From Dermatemys mawii (Eukaryota > Chordata > Testudines > Dermatemydidae): a stretch of DNA of 64,000 nucleotides. The DNA lies in the NCBI GenBank assembly GCA_007922305.1, contig ML677335.1:34893545-34957544 (forward strand), in the 5' to 3' direction. Made by a program: the position numbers and the translations under genes. Numbering within the stretch: the first letter of the stretch is position 1; the number at the start of each line of letters is the position of its first letter. The notes under the pieces are model-generated. The model worked only from the letters and a program-made list of their open reading frames with translations, had not been told where the DNA came from and made no database searches. Shown here one piece after another: positions 61,061-64,000 of the stretch.

Positions 61061-64000
61061 GCAGCATTTCCACAATAGATTACAAACAGATGAAGGACAT
61101 CAGTAAATTGTCTTTCAATTTACTGTCCAAACCTATGATAAACCTGGCTTGTGATAGTTTTCATAGAGTGTTGAGAAGCAACACTGGGATATATAGAGAT
61201 AGCTGAGTTATTTTTTCTCTCTGAATAGTTTAATACATGATATAGGGGGTCATTTCTGGCACCACTTTTTATGCAAAACTCCCATTGACTTTGAAACAAT
61301 GACCCTAAAGTTTCTGTGACCCTCTCACTGTGATAGATGATGCCACAGATCAGCTTTACTTTGTGAAACACAAGTCTTTTTACATCAAGAAAACACAACG
61401 AGGATTTGAACAGTCCTAAGTGGCCTCTGGAACTGCAAACTTCAGAAAATGGAAAAAAACTGGAAGATTCAATAATTGGAGACCAAGACTATACATAAAA
61501 GGAGAGAGCTGCACCTTTCTATATATTTAGAAAACCCTAGCAAAATTGCTGATGTTACTGTAATCAAAATAATAAAAAAGAAAAAAAAATGGCAGAACTT
61601 GGGTGGTTCTGTATCTTTGTGTACCTTCTTGATTCTTTCTTCCTCAGGCTTGAACCAACAGAATTGGTGTTTTGAATTTATATTATCTGTACAAGACCTA
61701 CCATATACTAAGGGTAATCTCCAACTTTTACTCTTGAACTGTAACATAAGGAAAAGGTAGAGAAAGTTGCAGGAATATTGTGGATATTAGCTTTCATTAA
61801 CAAAGATGCACTAGTTAAAAATGCTAACCCCAGGCTAGAACTTCAGCATTCAGAACAATCTGACTAGTTTCTTATACCATGATCATCATTAAGCACTTGG
61901 CAGAACATGGCCCATAGAGTAGTGTATTAGATATTTAAGCTCTTTAGCCTAACACACCTCATAATTTTGATAGCTTGCTAAAAGCTAAATTTTTCCTTCA
62001 TTGAATCCATTAAACTTCTAATAATATCAGTCAGAGCAATGAATGCATATAGGAGACGAATTTACCCTAAATCTGACACCACGGCTTATAAATCAAGTAG
62101 ACACATTATATAGCCACAGTTTATTCTATGGAATTTATCACTATTTTCAGTCTTACATTTGCAAAGCTTATTAACTTTGCAAGTTCATTGGAACATCTTG
62201 GTTCTGCTTATGAATCCTCTTTCCATGGGGGTTTAGCCAATAGGAAGGTGTAGACTTTCCATACGGTTATTTGGCAGTAGACTGACAGGAACACAAAATA
62301 AACTTTACATCTATATGCCCATCATTCTTGATGATAATTTTGGACTAAAATTTGAATAGTAGATCACGGACACTAGTTAGGGCATGAAAATTATTTATTT
62401 AAAATATTCAATTCCTTATTGCTTCCACATGATTAAATCAATGATTTTATTTCTTTACTCAATATGTGAAAGGTGCATAGATTGGTCATCTTGTAAATAA
62501 CAACACACTATACATGTATTTGTATGTCACTGACCCAACAAAGACCCAATGTATTACACCATTATACAATTGATACACTTTTAAGGGGGACAATAACAGC
62601 AGAGGAGAATTTAAATGTTGTATTGTACTTGTAGAAAAAATTCCCTACCTCTGTAATTTTGCACTGATTTTTAGCAGTTTTATTTTGAGGTGACAAGCTA
62701 AAGATACAGCTTTTAAAAATAAAGGATTGATAGCATTGCCTGGAGTCAGACATAACATAAAAGCTTTGGAAAAAACTTTCCAAATAGCTGTATTAGTGCA
62801 GATGAGCCTACAATTCAGTACCACTACTACTATTCCAGTCTTGCATCACATTATGCTTGATTATGTTCTGGAATATGAAATGACTTCATTGGGAACATGA
62901 TCAGGGTGTGATAAAGTGCCAAATTTCTACTGACTTCATTAGGAGCAGATGAAGGCCGTGGGGAAGAGTATGGGCTTGATCATGTGTCGTTAAAGTCAAT
63001 AGGAGTTTTACCCTTGACTTCAATGGGAGATAGATCAGACCCTACATGGCCTACTAGTTGTAGTCAAAGACAAATTTTAATCTTGAGCTTCACTGGTAAA
63101 AGATGTCAAGCACAACACAGAATGCCCATTTCTTCCTCAGTCTTTTGCAGAGTGCTCAACATAACAATGCTTAAACAATAATAAAATAAAATGTTAATAC
63201 TACAAATTCCATTCATTTATTATTTCTTCTTGTTTGTCATTCATTTCATTATTGCATCTACAACAAGAATAATCTTGGCTCTCCATTTTAAATGGTAGAT
63301 TATGTCATTTAATGGTCATTAAATACTGGCATAAAGGTGTTAAAAAGAGGATTACTGAAATATTTTTTGAAACTGAAATGATTCATTGTATGCCCTAAAA
63401 TTAATGATGAGTGAATTTCCAAGATAAGGCACAAACCAAATTTTCCTAGGTCCCTAGTTGCTACCACAATGGGAACTGCTAACAACTAAATCTTTTCCAA
63501 ATTATTAAAACTCTGTGAATGTAGAAATGGTTTGGCTATTTCATGAGAAGAGTCTAGTGAGACTGTCAATAATTCTATAATTCTAGTTTTGGGCTGGGTT
63601 GGGAACTGTAGTCCATAGGGTAGCCTGTTTACTTGTTTTATTATATGCTTTCTTATGGGTTTGTTGTCTGTTTTATTATAATAGATTTAGAGCTTTGGAT
63701 TAGTATATTTTTAGCAGTAACATAAGGAACCTACAGGCCTCATCCTGTATAAGCTAAAGCAAGTTAGCATACATATGTTTGTGTCCTCTGGCATACATAC
63801 ATGCCCTACTACTTACCCTTTTATCAGGAGCACCACAAAGAACATGGAAATCACCACCACCAAACCGGTTCACGCCAGAAATAACAGATGTGGGAATGAG
63901 CTAATGGTCACTAATATGTATGAATATGCCAGCCTAGAGAGCCTCGATTTTATGTGGGTGAGGAAAATAAGTGTTGACGTGGAAGGTGGACAGGTAGTGC
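61061..64000. other. no gene; palindromic MITE relic 62885-63055
   Basis: AT-rich. 62885-63055 contains 'cattaggagcagatgaaggc', 'gtcaataggagttttaccct' and 'gacttcaatgggagatagat ... cagaccc', a decayed palindromic family. Nothing else recognised up to the window end. Confidence 0.45.

Noticed and set aside
1..64000. CRISPR array, operon or bacterial-type genes
   Set aside because: No regularly spaced repeats, no ribosome-binding-site/ORF organisation, and repeat content is plainly vertebrate.

Overview
The window looks like non-coding nuclear DNA of an amniote, most probably a turtle. It is AT-rich and full of decayed CR1 LINEs. It also carries several families of short non-autonomous hAT transposons, solo LTRs, a Penelope-like relic and one MIR-type SINE, a mix I associate with turtle (less probably crocodilian) genomes. 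The organism assignment rests on remembered family resemblance, not a search. I found no protein-coding exon, rRNA, tRNA or CRISPR array that I can defend. The short open frames are what AT-rich vertebrate DNA gives by chance, or lie inside repeats. The window is probably intergenic or inside a large intron.

Layout. 0-1 kb: 5' end of an LTR retroelement on the minus strand, running off the left edge. 3.8-6.4 kb: long minus-strand CR1 carrying a nested hAT element. 7-9 kb: three hAT MITEs. 12.5-14.2 kb: two more. 15.2-16.2 kb: Penelope-like element with a GIY-YIG endonuclease relic, followed by a 126-bp MITE. 17.9-22.6 kb: CR1 pieces in both orientations and an A-rich minisatellite. 23.5-24.2 kb: solo LTR, then a homeodomain-motif-rich stretch that could be a conserved non-coding element. 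25.4-27.5 kb: a 2-kb block bracketed by a 28-base exact direct repeat and containing a broken hAT transposase. 29-30.8 kb: solo LTR with a 5-bp target duplication, then CR1. 33.3-34.0 kb: solo LTR. 35.0-36.5 kb: hAT-like element with a second hAT inside it. 39.4 kb: CR1 tail. 43.8-48.4 kb: minus-strand CR1, then a plus-strand CR1 split by an LTR that is itself split by a hAT. 50.3-51.4 kb: MIR-type SINE and LTR. 52.8-58.0 kb: MITEs, CR1 pieces and LTR fragments. 60.3-61.1 kb: CR1 split by a fold-back hAT-like element. The rest is unrecognised AT-rich sequence.

Nothing here works as a gene set. The useful content is the insertion record: about ten target-site duplications can be read directly, several of them perfect 8-mers, and they give a relative order of transposition (CR1 oldest, then LTR elements, then hAT MITEs). 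I saw no clear new biological system. The best leads are the 28-base repeat bracketing 25.4-27.5 kb, the possible conserved non-coding element near 24.5 kb, and the nested or fold-back hAT elements.
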